A DNA stretch of 64,000 nt. Origin: Ruminococcus flavefaciens MA2007. GTDB lineage: Bacteria; Bacillota; Clostridia; Oscillospirales; Ruminococcaceae. A program made the translations under genes and the position numbers. The stretch covers positions 39,606-103,605 of the forward strand of contig NZ_JHXF01000015.1 in assembly GCF_000621845.1 (NCBI RefSeq), written 5' to 3'. Numbering within the stretch: position 1 is the stretch's first letter; each line of letters starts with the position of its first letter. Shown piece by piece: positions 1-9,426 of this stretch. The notes beneath the pieces were generated by a model, which saw only the letters and a program-made list of their open reading frames with translations, searched no databases and was not told the origin of the DNA.

Positions 1-1737
1 ACAAATGAAGAATTCAGAAACAACATAACTGCAATATGGACTCAGATAAAGGATACATTCCATAACTTCACACAAGGTATAGTTGACAGACTTAATGCAC
101 TGGGATTTAACTTCAAAAACATATCCGAGGTAATTAAAGCAATCTGGGACGGACTATGTAAGTTCCTGAAACCTCTGTTTGAAGGCGTATTTAAAGAAAT
201 TGCCGATGTATTCAAATTCATAACAGACACCATTCTCAGCATACTTGATATATTCATCGGTATCTTTACCGGCGACTGGAGCAGAGTCTGGGAAGGTATA
301 AAGGGGATATTTACAGGTATCTGGGACTTCATAGTATCTACCATAAAGAACGTTTTCAATACGCTCGACAAGATATTCGGTGGAGCACTCAGTAAAATCA
401 AGGATGTTGTGGTAAATGTCCTTACAGCCATAAAGAATTTCTTTGTAAATATCTGGACAGCTATCAGTAACAAGGTCAAGGAGAAAGTCGAGTTCATTAA
501 GCTCGTTATAACTACTGTCTGGAATGCTATTCACTCTGTCATCAGTACAGTTCTCAATGCGATAAAGGATGTCATAAGCAAGGTATGGAACTCCATTTAC
601 AGCGTTGTTTCTCCAATCCTTAACGCGATAAAGACTGTAGTTGAAACTGTGTTCAACGTAATTCATACCATTGTAAGCGCTGTTATGGATTGGATTCACC
701 AACATATAACTGAAAAGCTGGAGATTATCAAGGCTGTTTTTACAATCGTATTTGATGCCATAAAGAACACCGTAGGAGCAGTATTTGACGCTATCCACTC
801 AGTTATCAGCAGCGTCATGGACTGGATTCATGATAATATATCCGAGAAGCTCGAAATGATAAAAGCTGTATTTACAATTGTATTCGAAACAATTAAAAAT
901 ACGGTAGAAACGGTATGGAATGCGATATCTACAGTTATATCCACTGTAGTCGATGCGATCTCAAATGCCATATCAAGTGCGTGGAACTTCATTGTAGATC
1001 ATATAAAAAATACACTTGATACGATAAAGGCTGTTGTTACTACAGTCTGGAATGCTATTAGCGACTTTATATCCGGAATTGTAAATACAATCAAGTCAGT
1101 TATCTCGAATGTATGGAATGCAATAAAAGACACGGTCACAAACATCATGAATGCAATAAAAAATACTGTCTCCAATATATGGAACAGTATCAAATCGGCA
1201 ATATCTTCAACTATTGGCGGTATCAAGGATACCATCGTTAACGGTTTCAACAAAGCTGTAGACTTTGTTAAGAACCTTGGAAAAGAGGCTTGGCAGTGGG
1301 GCGCAGATATAATCAACGGTATTGTTGACGGTATCAAGAGCTGTATAGGCAAAGTTGGTGACGCAGTTAAGAGTGTTGCCGATAAGATAAAGTCCTTCCT
1401 GCATTTCTCAGTACCGGATGAAGGTCCTCTTACTGACTTTGAGAGCTGGATGCCGGACTTCATGAAGGGGCTGGCAAAGGGCATCAATAAGAGCAAGAAG
1501 TATGTCGAGGCGGCTGTATCCGGTGTGGCTGATGCCATGACGCTGACGATGCAGTCCGGGCTGAATGTCGATATGGACGGCATCTCCGGTGCGATGATGA
1601 ACGGCGGCAGCGGCGGTGTGGTCAATAACTACTACAACAACGACAACAGCCGCACAGTGAATCAGACAAACAATAGTCCGAAATCGCTGTCACGGCTGGA
1701 GATTTATCGTATGACGCGCAATGCGCTGAATGTGTGA
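1..1737 (+). CDS. Phage tail tape measure protein, C-terminal part (5' end outside window)
   Basis: The frame is open from base 1, so the start lies upstream and at least 578 residues are missing their N-terminus. The visible part is almost purely amphipathic helix with a recurring Trp-Asn-Ala-Ile pattern roughly every 11 residues, as expected for the rod that sets tail length. The end changes to a Gly/Asn-rich, polar tail. It is followed by Dit and other distal tail genes, which fixes the assignment. Long antisense open frames across this stretch are by-products of the repeats. Confidence 0.88.
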   Translation, partial: TNEEFRNNITAIWTQIKDTFHNFTQGIVDRLNALGFNFKNISEVIKAIWDGLCKFLKPLFEGVFKEIADVFKFITDTILSILDIFIGIFTGDWSRVWEGIKGIFTGIWDFIVSTIKNVFNTLDKIFGGALSKIKDVVVNVLTAIKNFFVNIWTAISNKVKEKVEFIKLVITTVWNAIHSVISTVLNAIKDVISKVWNSIYSVVSPILNAIKTVVETVFNVIHTIVSAVMDWIHQHITEKLEIIKAVFTIVFDAIKNTVGAVFDAIHSVISSVMDWIHDNISEKLEMIKAVFTIVFETIKNTVETVWNAISTVISTVVDAISNAISSAWNFIVDHIKNTLDTIKAVVTTVWNAISDFISGIVNTIKSVISNVWNAIKDTVTNIMNAIKNTVSNIWNSIKSAISSTIGGIKDTIVNGFNKAVDFVKNLGKEAWQWGADIINGIVDGIKSCIGKVGDAVKSVADKIKSFLHFSVPDEGPLTDFESWMPDFMKGLAKGINKSKKYVEAAVSGVADAMTLTMQSGLNVDMDGISGAMMNGGSGGVVNNYYNNDNSRTVNQTNNSPKSLSRLEIYRMTRNALNV

Positions 1738-1782
1738 TGGGGGATTTTCCAGCCCCATTACTGCGGTAAATCAGAATTTGTA

Positions 1783-2196
1783 TCACAGAACCATCAGCAA
1801 TGTTCCGGCTCCAATCAGGATACACCCTATCACTGACTTAAAAGTAAATTCTTCATGCAGAAAAACAAACGCCAGTATCAGCGTAATGACAACGGACAAC
1901 TTATCAATCGGGACGACTTTTGAAGCGTCTCCCATCTGCAAGGCCTTGTAATAGCAAAGCCATGAGGCACCAGTAGCAAGGCCGGACAGAATCAGGAAAA
2001 CCCAACATTTCTGGCTAATGTCTTTTATTCCGGCTTGCTGATGAGTAATAAATACCATTCCCCATGCCATGATAACAACAACCATCGTACGGATCGCAGT
2101 AGCCAGATTCGATCCGACACCTTCAATTCCTATCTTTGCCAATATTGATGTCAGTGCGGCAAAGATTGCCGAACCAAGCGCTAATAAAAACCACAT
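1783..2196 (-). CDS. EamA/DMT-superfamily small transporter inserted in the tail operon (moron)
   Basis: The 137-residue protein has four to five hydrophobic helices, starting MWFLLALGSAIFAALTSILA and ending in a Gly-rich last helix, which matches a single EamA domain of the drug/metabolite transporter superfamily. Family members of this half size are thought to act as dimers; the substrate cannot be read from sequence. It lies on the opposite strand between tape measure and Dit, with its own Shine-Dalgarno (GAAGGAG) and an extended -10 promoter. That arrangement is typical of a moron, a host-benefit gene carried by a prophage and expressed during lysogeny. Confidence 0.8.
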   Translation of the reverse strand: MWFLLALGSAIFAALTSILAKIGIEGVGSNLATAIRTMVVVIMAWGMVFITHQQAGIKDISQKCWVFLILSGLATGASWLCYYKALQMGDASKVVPIDKLSVVITLILAFVFLHEEFTFKSVIGCILIGAGTLLMVL

Positions 2197-2252
2197 AGTG
2201 ATACTCCTTCAAATTCCGATTTAGCGCAGAGAGCCCGCGCTCCGTTTTTTCT

Positions 2253-2261
2253 ATTATACCA
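2253..2261 (-). promoter_or_regulatory. Extended -10 promoter for the EamA moron
   Basis: The minus strand reads TGGTATAAT, an extended -10, about 57-65 bases before the start codon; there is no good -35. An independent promoter fits a gene opposing the late operon. Confidence 0.5.
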
Positions 2262-2294
2262 CACTCAAACCTAAAAAGTAAAGGTGATGCAACC

Positions 2295-3152
2295 ATGTTT
2301 TTTACACTTATTCTTGAAAATGCCAACGGCGATCGCATCGACATGACAACGACCGCCAACCAATATATGACCTCTCAGATAGAGGGCTTGTCGCCTCCGC
2401 CCGGAACTATCAGCACCTCATCCTACGCAGGCATGGACGGCAGCCACCTGAACAATGCCTTCATTGAGAAGCGGAATGTAGTAATTCACTTTGAGATGCG
2501 TGGTATTGATATAGAAGCTCGTCGTCACCAGCTATACAACGTAGTAAAGCCTTCTAGATATATAAAGATCTACTATAAAACCGCAGGCATTGAAGTGTAT
2601 ACCGAAGGCTACGTCGAGACATGCGAGGTCAGTAATTTTGAACAGCTTACAACGGGACAGATCTCCGTTCTCTGCCCCGATATTTATTGGTACTCAACAA
2701 AGCCGGTCATAGCTCAATACAGCCATATTGTCGGTGCATTTACCTTTTCGTTTCCTTCTGAAACAAATCCTCAGCCTTTTGTGCTGGGTAAATACAACAG
2801 GGATAATACTATGAATATTGTCAACGAAGGCGATGAGACCGGCTTTACGCTGGTTATTGAAGCTACTGCAGACGCACGGTCTCCCACACTGTATAACGCA
2901 GACACGGATGAGTACTTGCAGATCACAGGCGATATCCTAGCAGGCGATGTTATCACAGTCACAACCAAGACGGGCAATAAGACCGTAACTCTTGATCGCG
3001 GTGGTGTTAAGAGTAATATCATCAACAGGCTTGTTTCAGGCTCGACATGGCTTACTCTGCGTGAAGGAAACAATCGTTTCTTTCTCCAAGGAACAGGACT
3101 TGAAAACCTGAAAGTAAGAATTATCCACACAAATGCTTATCTGGGGGTGTAG
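2295..3152 (+). CDS. Distal tail protein (Dit / siphovirus tail component family)
   Basis: The 285-residue protein resembles the Sipho_tail family: an N-terminal beta-rich domain including the motif GLSPPPGTISTSSYAGMDG, followed by an EKRNVVIHFEMRG strand and a CPDIYWYS segment typical of Dit proteins, then a galectin-like C-terminal domain. Dit forms the hub ring that joins the tail tube to the baseplate and adhesins. A Shine-Dalgarno (AAAGGTGA) precedes the ATG. Position right after the tape measure supports the call. Confidence 0.85.
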   Translation: MFFTLILENANGDRIDMTTTANQYMTSQIEGLSPPPGTISTSSYAGMDGSHLNNAFIEKRNVVIHFEMRGIDIEARRHQLYNVVKPSRYIKIYYKTAGIEVYTEGYVETCEVSNFEQLTTGQISVLCPDIYWYSTKPVIAQYSHIVGAFTFSFPSETNPQPFVLGKYNRDNTMNIVNEGDETGFTLVIEATADARSPTLYNADTDEYLQITGDILAGDVITVTTKTGNKTVTLDRGGVKSNIINRLVSGSTWLTLREGNNRFFLQGTGLENLKVRIIHTNAYLGV

Positions 3153-3153
3153 C

Positions 3154-4272
3154 ATGCAGATTGAGATTTACAATATGCAACCCGATGGCGATTCACTCGT
3201 TATTACCCTTGAAGCCATATGCGACAGCTTTTCCTCTCTTATATGGGACGTTGAATACTATAAATGTGGCAGCTTTGAGGTATATATAGCAGCAAGTCCA
3301 TTGAATATAAGCATCTTCAGGACTGGACGCATTGTAGGGCGCGATGATGATAAAGAGCACTTCGGCATCATTGAGTCGGTGCAGATAGACACGGATACCG
3401 AGAACGGCGACTACCTTACAGTACGCGGACGTTTCCTAATGTGCCTGCTTGAACGGCGAATCATTCATCCAACACTAAGTATAACGAAGACGACGGCATA
3501 CAGCGAAATCGTACGATCTTCGGTTACACTTAATGTGATACAGAATAATAATCGACGTATTCCGGGACTATCACTTGGAACAGTCTCAGGTACTTGTTGG
3601 GAGCAGGCGGCTACACTGCAGGTATCATACGCCAATCTTATGGAATGGGTGTATACGATCTGTGAGAAGATCGGAGGAACAGCAAATATCCGGCTTGTGA
3701 AGGATACCGGAGAGCTGTACCGCATGGTATTTGACCTATCTGAAGGCAGCGACCGCAGCATAATGCAGGAGAATAATCCTCATATTATCTTCTCCGATAC
3801 ATACAGCAATCTTCTGTCATTCAGCTATGCAGAGGATGCTTCTGTTGAACGCAATTTCGCATATATCTTCGGTCAGGGCAAGGGCGATGAACGTAAACGG
3901 ACCACTTACTATAACGGTGACGAGCCTTCATATCTTTCCCGATATGAGGTGTATGTGGATGCGGATGATATCTCTGAAACAGAAGATGTTGATGGAGAAA
4001 CAGTGCCTATACCTGAAGATAAATATATTGAACTGCTTAAAACAAGAGGCTCGGAACAGCTGGTACAGCCTAAAACGGTATCAGAATCCGAAATAGCTGC
4101 TAATAATTCGCAGTATCAGTATAACAAGGATTATGCTGTCGGCGACTATGTGACCGTGCAGCATAAACGTTTCGGTATGATTAAGCCGAAAATACAATTA
4201 ATAGGTATGATAGAGTGCTTTGACTGCAATGGTCGTAGCCTCACACCTACATTCAAAAAGGAGGAACAATAA
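3154..4272 (+). CDS. Gp37-like siphovirus tail/baseplate protein
   Basis: This 372-residue protein resembles the ReqiPepy6 Gp37-like family of tail proteins (N-terminal beta domain with WDVEYYKCGSFEVYI and a GIIESVQIDTD strand). The family sits between Dit and the receptor-binding proteins and is thought to form part of the tail tip, replacing the Tal-type protein. I start it at the ATG at 3154, two bases after the upstream stop, because a GGGGG ribosome site precedes it; an in-frame start at 3133 would overlap Dit. Its stop overlaps the next start by one base, indicating translational coupling. Confidence 0.78.
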   Translation: MQIEIYNMQPDGDSLVITLEAICDSFSSLIWDVEYYKCGSFEVYIAASPLNISIFRTGRIVGRDDDKEHFGIIESVQIDTDTENGDYLTVRGRFLMCLLERRIIHPTLSITKTTAYSEIVRSSVTLNVIQNNNRRIPGLSLGTVSGTCWEQAATLQVSYANLMEWVYTICEKIGGTANIRLVKDTGELYRMVFDLSEGSDRSIMQENNPHIIFSDTYSNLLSFSYAEDASVERNFAYIFGQGKGDERKRTTYYNGDEPSYLSRYEVYVDADDISETEDVDGETVPIPEDKYIELLKTRGSEQLVQPKTVSESEIAANNSQYQYNKDYAVGDYVTVQHKRFGMIKPKIQLIGMIECFDCNGRSLTPTFKKEEQ

Positions 4273-5669
4273 TGGCTTTTTACAGCGGATTCTTTAATTC
4301 AAATGGCTTTGACAGAACATATACAGCAGAGGACTTTACAGCATATCTGTCAAGTATTATCTGCAATGGCATACTTGACACCTACGGCAGTAACTTCAGT
4401 CTGACGCCTGCGTCAGGCCTGAAGGTAGCTTTAGGTACAGGAAAGGCATGGATAGACGGTCATTACTTCATTAATGACGCAGAATATACCATTGACCTGA
4501 GTCAGTATCAGGATGAGTCCCTTCCGCGATTTGTGGCTGTTTCTATTCTGTGTGATATTTCTGAATCTGTCAGAGCTGTATCTCTTGAGGTAGTACCGGG
4601 AACACCTGCAGAATTACCTGCCCTACCTAATTTTGATGCAGAACGGAATAAGACAAGGTTATTGCTGTATGCTGTAAGGATAGCTCCAGAAGCTATAGCA
4701 TTAACGGCGCAGGATATTCTGGATTATCGTGACGATAACAATGTGTGCGGTTACTGCAGGTGCATACTGGGTAAATGCAAGGTTACAGATATGCAGGCTC
4801 AGATAGCGCAGCTCATAGCAGAAATGCAAGGATACAACGGAAAAATAAATGCGCTTGAAAATACAGTAATCGAGCTTAATGCCAAGGTAAATAACTTCTC
4901 AGGAGATATAGTCGGGTATGGTAAATGCGGCGATGATGTACATTATGCTTTATTCTCAGGCGGAACATTGCTGCTCAGCGGTTCAGGTGATATGTATGAT
5001 TATGAAAGTGATAATAATCCGGATGCCAATTTATCGCCGTTTTTTAATCGTAATGATATAAAGTCGGTTGTTATCTCTGATGGTATTACTTCTGTCGGTA
5101 CCTTTGCCTTTACATTCTGTGATGAACTCAAAAATGTATCCCTGCCTAACAGCCTGACACGTATAGGCAGAAACGGCTTTATGCCGCATATAGACGAGTA
5201 TGTTGAGCATCATGTGCTTAATGGTCTGACAGCTCTTACACTGCCGCCAGATATCTCAGAACTTGGCAGGTATGCATTCAGCGGTACAGCTATAACAGCT
5301 CTTCTTGTCCCTGCTACTGTAACAAATGTGAGTATTGAAGTGTTCAGCGGCTGTCAGGCTCTTGAAACCGTCCGTTATGAAGGCAGAATCATAGGAGACA
5401 GAATGTTTGCTTCATGTACTGCACTTCGGGAGTTCACTATTGCCGCAACTGTAGAGGAAATATCTGCAGGCAGCTTCAACTACTGTGATAATCTTGAACT
5501 TATTACATACGAAGGAAGCCTTGAGGCATGGGCTGCAATACGCAAATCAAGCGGCTGGGATGGCCATAGCGGTAATACAGGAAACAAAGGCCTTAAAAAG
5601 ATACAGTGTATCGACGGATATATGGAATACGACTTTGAAAGCAGAGAATGGAGGGAGGTACATAACTGA
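4272..5669 (+). CDS. Phage tail adhesin with C-terminal BspA-type leucine-rich repeats
   Basis: Residues about 1-155 form a baseplate/RBP-like N-terminal domain (SGFFNSNGFDRTYTAEDF, GTGKAWIDGHYF). About 170-205 is a short coiled coil. From about 213 the sequence changes to a BspA-like fold: a GKCGDDVHYALFSGGTLLLSG cap region followed by roughly 23-residue repeats such as IKSVVISDGITSVGTFAF and LKNVSLPNSLTRIGRNGF. LRRs of this type usually belong to bacterial surface adhesins, so the phage probably uses one for host recognition. The gene overlaps both neighbours by one base. Contrast the host LRR protein at 59053-63648, which has the same cap and repeat style. Confidence 0.82.
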   Translation: MAFYSGFFNSNGFDRTYTAEDFTAYLSSIICNGILDTYGSNFSLTPASGLKVALGTGKAWIDGHYFINDAEYTIDLSQYQDESLPRFVAVSILCDISESVRAVSLEVVPGTPAELPALPNFDAERNKTRLLLYAVRIAPEAIALTAQDILDYRDDNNVCGYCRCILGKCKVTDMQAQIAQLIAEMQGYNGKINALENTVIELNAKVNNFSGDIVGYGKCGDDVHYALFSGGTLLLSGSGDMYDYESDNNPDANLSPFFNRNDIKSVVISDGITSVGTFAFTFCDELKNVSLPNSLTRIGRNGFMPHIDEYVEHHVLNGLTALTLPPDISELGRYAFSGTAITALLVPATVTNVSIEVFSGCQALETVRYEGRIIGDRMFASCTALREFTIAATVEEISAGSFNYCDNLELITYEGSLEAWAAIRKSSGWDGHSGNTGNKGLKKIQCIDGYMEYDFESREWREVHN

Positions 5670-7030
5670 TGTGGAAATTCCTTGTAAGGAACCAGAGTAT
5701 AGAAGTTCTTGAACGTGAAGTGCTTGCAGACCACCAGATCAGGTATGTCCAGTTTAAATTCACCTTTGAAGGCGACTGGAAGCGGTTCCATAAGGTAGCG
5801 CAGTTCAGTCAGGGAGACGATACATACAGTATTGTTCTCGGATATGACGGGACAAGCTGTTATCTCCCTGCAGAGCTTCATGCAGGTGCTGTAAAAATGT
5901 CTCTGTTCGGTTATGACGCGGAAAGTGATACTACCGTCCGTGCAACCACTGTTCCTGTAACACTTAATATTCGCTCCTCTGGATTTACAGGCGATGATGA
6001 TATTCCTATACCGCCGACACCTGACCTGTACGTTCAGTTGCTTCAGCAGATAAGGCAAATGAATACTGGCACAGCAGGTCAGTCTGCATATGAACTGGCA
6101 GTTCAGGAAGGCTTTACCGGATCACTGTCTGAATGGCTGCAAAGTCTGCACGGCAAAGACGGAGCTGACGGTAAGAATGGAGCTGACGGCAGAGATGGTA
6201 TTGATGGTAAAGACGGACGAGACGGAACTGATGGTACAAACGGTCGTGACGGCATAAATGGCATAGACGGAAAGGACGGCAGGGACGGTATCGATGGTAA
6301 GGACGGCATATCGCCTGATATATCAGAAATAACCGCAATAGTCCGGCAGATGATAGAGCAGCTGCCGGATAATGGACATTCACATAATAACAAGGCCTTA
6401 CTTGATGCAATCACCGCCAGCTATACTACAGAGGAACGTCAGGGTATCCAGAATACACTTGCCTCTCTGCAGGCTCAGATAGATAATCTGCATGCAATCG
6501 ATAGCTCAGTAACGCTGTTTAAATCCGGTAATACAGCTCTATCTGAATACGGTGAAAAGCTTTATACCTTCTATGTTGACGGCTACCGCTCTCTTTCAGG
6601 CTTTGCAGATACATACCATAATTTCTGCAGCCAAGAAAACGACTATGCCATTTCATATAACCAGCCGGACTTCAACTGGGGAGCTGAGATATACACCATG
6701 TGTATAACGCCTGTGAGAATGTCAGCTTCGTCGAACGTACTGTTCAGCTATAAATGCGGCTTCAATGAAGACGGAGAAGTGTGGCTTGTACGAAAAGCGA
6801 GTACTGAGCTTTCTGCAGCAGAAACAGCCAGATATATTCACGAACAGATCATAAATGGCAGTGCTATATCAATACCATTCAGATGGCTGCAATCCGAAGA
6901 CAGATATATTACGGTGCTGCTTTCAAGAGAAGACTTATCTGCCGATGAGTATTATCTTGCATGGAAGGCAGTTACTGATAATACACATCCGCATATCAGA
7001 CTCATAAAAATACTGGAGGTGACAACATGA
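5669..7030 (+). CDS. Collagen-like phage tail fibre / appendage protein
   Basis: The 453-residue protein has an N-terminal domain of about 115 residues, a linker with AYELAVQEGFTGSLSEWLQS (a common lead-in to phage collagen regions), then about 18 Gly-X-Y triplets rich in GKDG, GADG and GIDG (about residues 162-215), and a C-terminal beta-rich domain of about 200 residues. Gly-X-Y segments trimerise fibres in many Firmicutes phages. It overlaps the upstream stop by one base and the holin start by four (ATGA). It is probably a receptor-binding or auxiliary fibre. Confidence 0.82.
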   Translation: MWKFLVRNQSIEVLEREVLADHQIRYVQFKFTFEGDWKRFHKVAQFSQGDDTYSIVLGYDGTSCYLPAELHAGAVKMSLFGYDAESDTTVRATTVPVTLNIRSSGFTGDDDIPIPPTPDLYVQLLQQIRQMNTGTAGQSAYELAVQEGFTGSLSEWLQSLHGKDGADGKNGADGRDGIDGKDGRDGTDGTNGRDGINGIDGKDGRDGIDGKDGISPDISEITAIVRQMIEQLPDNGHSHNNKALLDAITASYTTEERQGIQNTLASLQAQIDNLHAIDSSVTLFKSGNTALSEYGEKLYTFYVDGYRSLSGFADTYHNFCSQENDYAISYNQPDFNWGAEIYTMCITPVRMSASSNVLFSYKCGFNEDGEVWLVRKASTELSAAETARYIHEQIINGSAISIPFRWLQSEDRYITVLLSREDLSADEYYLAWKAVTDNTHPHIRLIKILEVTT

Positions 7031-7476
7031 AAGAGACGATATGTATGGTTATAGGCGCAATAGGCGGATTTATCGCGTCACTGTTCGGAGGCTGGGATTC
7101 AGCTCTTGCAACTCTCATAATCTTTATGGCTATTGACTTTGCAACAGGCATGATAACAGCAGCTATGGGAAGGTCCAAACACACTGATACAGGCAAACTC
7201 AGCAGTAAAGCCGGATGGCTTGGACTGGCAAAGAAGTGCAGTATCCTTATGCTGATTATTGTAGCGGTAAGACTTGATATTCTTCTGAATACCAACTATG
7301 TCCGTGACGCAGTCTGCATAGGCTTCTGCGCTAATGAGGTGCTTTCAATTATCGAAAACACCAGTCTTATGGGTATTCCATATCCACCCGCACTGAAAAA
7401 TGCTATTGAGATCCTGCAGGAAAAAGCAGGCAGAAAGGATGATAATGATGACAATGATTCTGAAGGCAGATTCTAA
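7027..7476 (+). CDS. Phage holin (holin_4_1 / toxin-secretion holin family)
   Basis: The 149-residue protein has three hydrophobic segments (about 6-20, 27-48, 68-90), the family-typical motif IIFMAIDFATGM, a KLSSKAGWLGLAKK cytosolic loop, and a highly charged C-terminus. Such holins permeabilise the membrane so that the endolysin reaches the wall. Position between fibre and amidase genes is the standard lysis cassette order. Confidence 0.88.
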   Translation: MKETICMVIGAIGGFIASLFGGWDSALATLIIFMAIDFATGMITAAMGRSKHTDTGKLSSKAGWLGLAKKCSILMLIIVAVRLDILLNTNYVRDAVCIGFCANEVLSIIENTSLMGIPYPPALKNAIEILQEKAGRKDDNDDNDSEGRF

Positions 7477-8458
7477 TAATGTTATAAACGGAGTTCCGGT
7501 CAATGAGTATATGCTCACAAACCATAATCCCAATAATATCGAAATGCCCTCCGCTTCTATGGAGGGCAAAGTTATAGGTATAACCATTCATAATACAGAC
7601 TGGATAACTACAATAGAAGGCACAACGCCTGCTGAGCAGTATACCAGAGCTACTGTAAACGGCAATATGAAGGACGTGCGTGTTCACTATTACTGCGACG
7701 ACACCTGTGCATGGCAGAACCTGCCTCTAACACTCTCAGGCTGGCATGCAGCTGACGGAGACGGCAGCGGTAACAGACGTACTATAGCTATTGAGTGTAT
7801 TATGTCTTCTGCCTATAACGATACCGATAAAAAGTCTGAGGATAACTGTGCAAGACTTGCTGCAGCACTGCTTAAGATGTATAACCTCAGTATAGATAAT
7901 CTCTATACCCATACATACTGGCTTAACGTTCGTGACGGCAAAAGAGGCTCTGTCGATGAGCTCAATGTTATGTATAACAGCTATAAGATGTGTCCGGCAT
8001 ATATACTCCCGCACTGGAACGAATTCAAAGCTAAGGTACAGTTGTATATGGGTGAAACGGCTCCTGCACCCAAACCTAAAACTGCAGCAAAGAAGGTACT
8101 CTATCGTGTAAGGAAGTCATGGAAAGATGCCAAGTCACAGGTAGGCGCATTTGAAGTACTTGAAAACGCTCTGAAGGCTTGTCCTGTAGGATATACCGTA
8201 TATGATAATGCGGGAGTACCTATAAGCACTAAGGCCGTAGAACTGCAGAGAGGCGCTACAATTACACTTATTAACGCACCTCTGTATGCATCATCTGATG
8301 CGGATCAGCCATCTAATACCGTTAATGGTACATACTACCTTTATGACGGAGTTAACTTCAATGGTCGAGTGCGTATAACCAATTCACCTGATAAATGCGG
8401 TAACACTCCAGTGGGGTATTATGTTACAGGATATGTCTCAATCGAAAATATCACATAA
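7445..8458 (+). CDS. Endolysin: N-acetylmuramoyl-L-alanine amidase (Amidase_2) with C-terminal SPOR-like region
   Basis: The N-terminal domain has the zinc-amidase landmarks: ITIHNTDW (first His), SGWHAADGDGSGNR, the catalytic-region IAIECIM, and MCPAYIL near the end of the domain. The C-terminal part (LYRVRKSWKDAKSQVGAFEV) is the SPOR-like repeat common in clostridial lysins, followed by a beta-rich wall-binding tail. It cleaves the amide bond between MurNAc and the stem peptide. Several ATGs lie close together; 7445 or 7448 gives the best spacing to the AGAAAGG site. The gene overlaps the holin 3' end. Confidence 0.87.
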   Translation: MMTMILKADSNNVINGVPVNEYMLTNHNPNNIEMPSASMEGKVIGITIHNTDWITTIEGTTPAEQYTRATVNGNMKDVRVHYYCDDTCAWQNLPLTLSGWHAADGDGSGNRRTIAIECIMSSAYNDTDKKSEDNCARLAAALLKMYNLSIDNLYTHTYWLNVRDGKRGSVDELNVMYNSYKMCPAYILPHWNEFKAKVQLYMGETAPAPKPKTAAKKVLYRVRKSWKDAKSQVGAFEVLENALKACPVGYTVYDNAGVPISTKAVELQRGATITLINAPLYASSDADQPSNTVNGTYYLYDGVNFNGRVRITNSPDKCGNTPVGYYVTGYVSIENIT

Positions 8459-8508
8459 TACTGACAATTATTAAGCTTTAAATCGGCTATATAACGGCAT
8501 ATTATTCG

Positions 8509-8537
8509 TTGACTTTGAGTGGAATACAGGGTAATAT
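8509..8537 (+). promoter_or_regulatory. Promoter for the first recombinase operon
   Basis: TTGACT and TAATAT are separated by 17 bases and lie 65 bases upstream of the 8602 start codon, in the only gap between lysis and recombinase genes. Confidence 0.5.
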
Positions 8538-8560
8538 GTAACACGAAAGGAGACGGTGAT

Positions 8561-8644
8561 ATGCCGAAAACAAGCCAAATCAAGACTGAAAGGAGATTAT
8601 CATGGAATACAAGATATTGGTTATGGACAGAAAGGAACTTGTAA
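8561..8644 (+). CDS. Possible 27-residue leader peptide overlapping the next start
   Basis: A short frame (starts MPKTSQIKTERR) has a good AAAGGAGA ribosome site and runs past the ATG of the following gene in another frame. This could couple translation to the downstream gene. Nothing else supports that it is a real product. Confidence 0.2.
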   Translation: MPKTSQIKTERRLSWNTRYWLWTERNL

Positions 8645-9426
8645 CGAGGATGGAGCAGCTTACAGGAATACGGGCAAGATTCCAGCCGGGCAGAACATCC
8701 TCGTATAAGATCGACAGATATATTATTTCATGTAACAAGACACTTACTGTCCCTGATGATGCAGATTTCGATATGCTGAAAATGCTGACTGATGAAGGGC
8801 TTATAGAGCCTGCAGCTACTGAGGAACAGATATCTGAACAAGGGGCTTTAGAACACGAAGAACCTAATGAAAACAGTATTTACCTGCCGATGGGGGAATA
8901 CACCGGCGTTACCTTGAGAAACCTTGTAAAGATACTGTATATCAGGGCAGTACTGATACAAAAGTCTACAGGAGCCAGAATTGAAGTAACTGACTCATTT
9001 ATGAATTTCCTTAAGGATGATCGCTGTACCTTCTCTGTTCCGAACTTCCTGAAGGCAGTAGCAGAGTTTGAGAGAAAAAACGGAATCGGATGTAAAGGAG
9101 TATTTTTCACTGAAGATAATGTCATCATAACAGCGGAGCAGGATAATAAGGATGAAACCCATAGACAAGCTTATATTGACCTTATTACCTGTATTAATAA
9201 AAAAGCAATATCAGGCAGACCTGTTATCTTCAGCAAAACCGATTTTTCAAACGAGAAGTTTGCGATGCGTATATGGCTTGACAGTATAGGGATGACAGCT
9301 GAAGAGTACAAAATAAGCCGTAAGACGCTTATGAAGCCTCTAACAGGAAATTCTTCGCGTAAAACAAAGGAACAGTTGGAGGCAAGTATCAGGAGGTATT
9401 TGGAAAGGAGAAAGGCGCATGTATAA
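8602..9426 (+). CDS. Conserved recombinase-associated protein of unknown function
   Basis: The protein has 274 residues, no membrane segment and a basic, helical C-terminus (about 250-274, KEQLEASIRRYLERRKAHV). I recognise it only as a type of protein found in front of large serine recombinases in clostridial prophages, sometimes labelled virulence-related. The N-terminal 75 residues (MEYKILVMDRKELVTRMEQL) and the middle (VTDSFMNFLKDDRCTFSVPN) look like separate domains. It overlaps the recombinase start by eight bases, so the two are translationally coupled. A role as recombination accessory factor is inference. Confidence 0.55.
   Translation: MEYKILVMDRKELVTRMEQLTGIRARFQPGRTSSYKIDRYIISCNKTLTVPDDADFDMLKMLTDEGLIEPAATEEQISEQGALEHEEPNENSIYLPMGEYTGVTLRNLVKILYIRAVLIQKSTGARIEVTDSFMNFLKDDRCTFSVPNFLKAVAEFERKNGIGCKGVFFTEDNVIITAEQDNKDETHRQAYIDLITCINKKAISGRPVIFSKTDFSNEKFAMRIWLDSIGMTAEEYKISRKTLMKPLTGNSSRKTKEQLEASIRRYLERRKAHV

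Noticed and set aside
154..1625. Long antisense open frames across the tape measure gene
   Set aside because: They follow from the codon pattern of the amphipathic repeats; no ribosome sites and no recognisable protein content, while the plus frame continues a known gene.
6103..6414. Antisense frames rich in Pro-Ser opposite the collagen-like region
   Set aside because: They are the complement of Gly-X-Y codons; low-complexity products without start signals.
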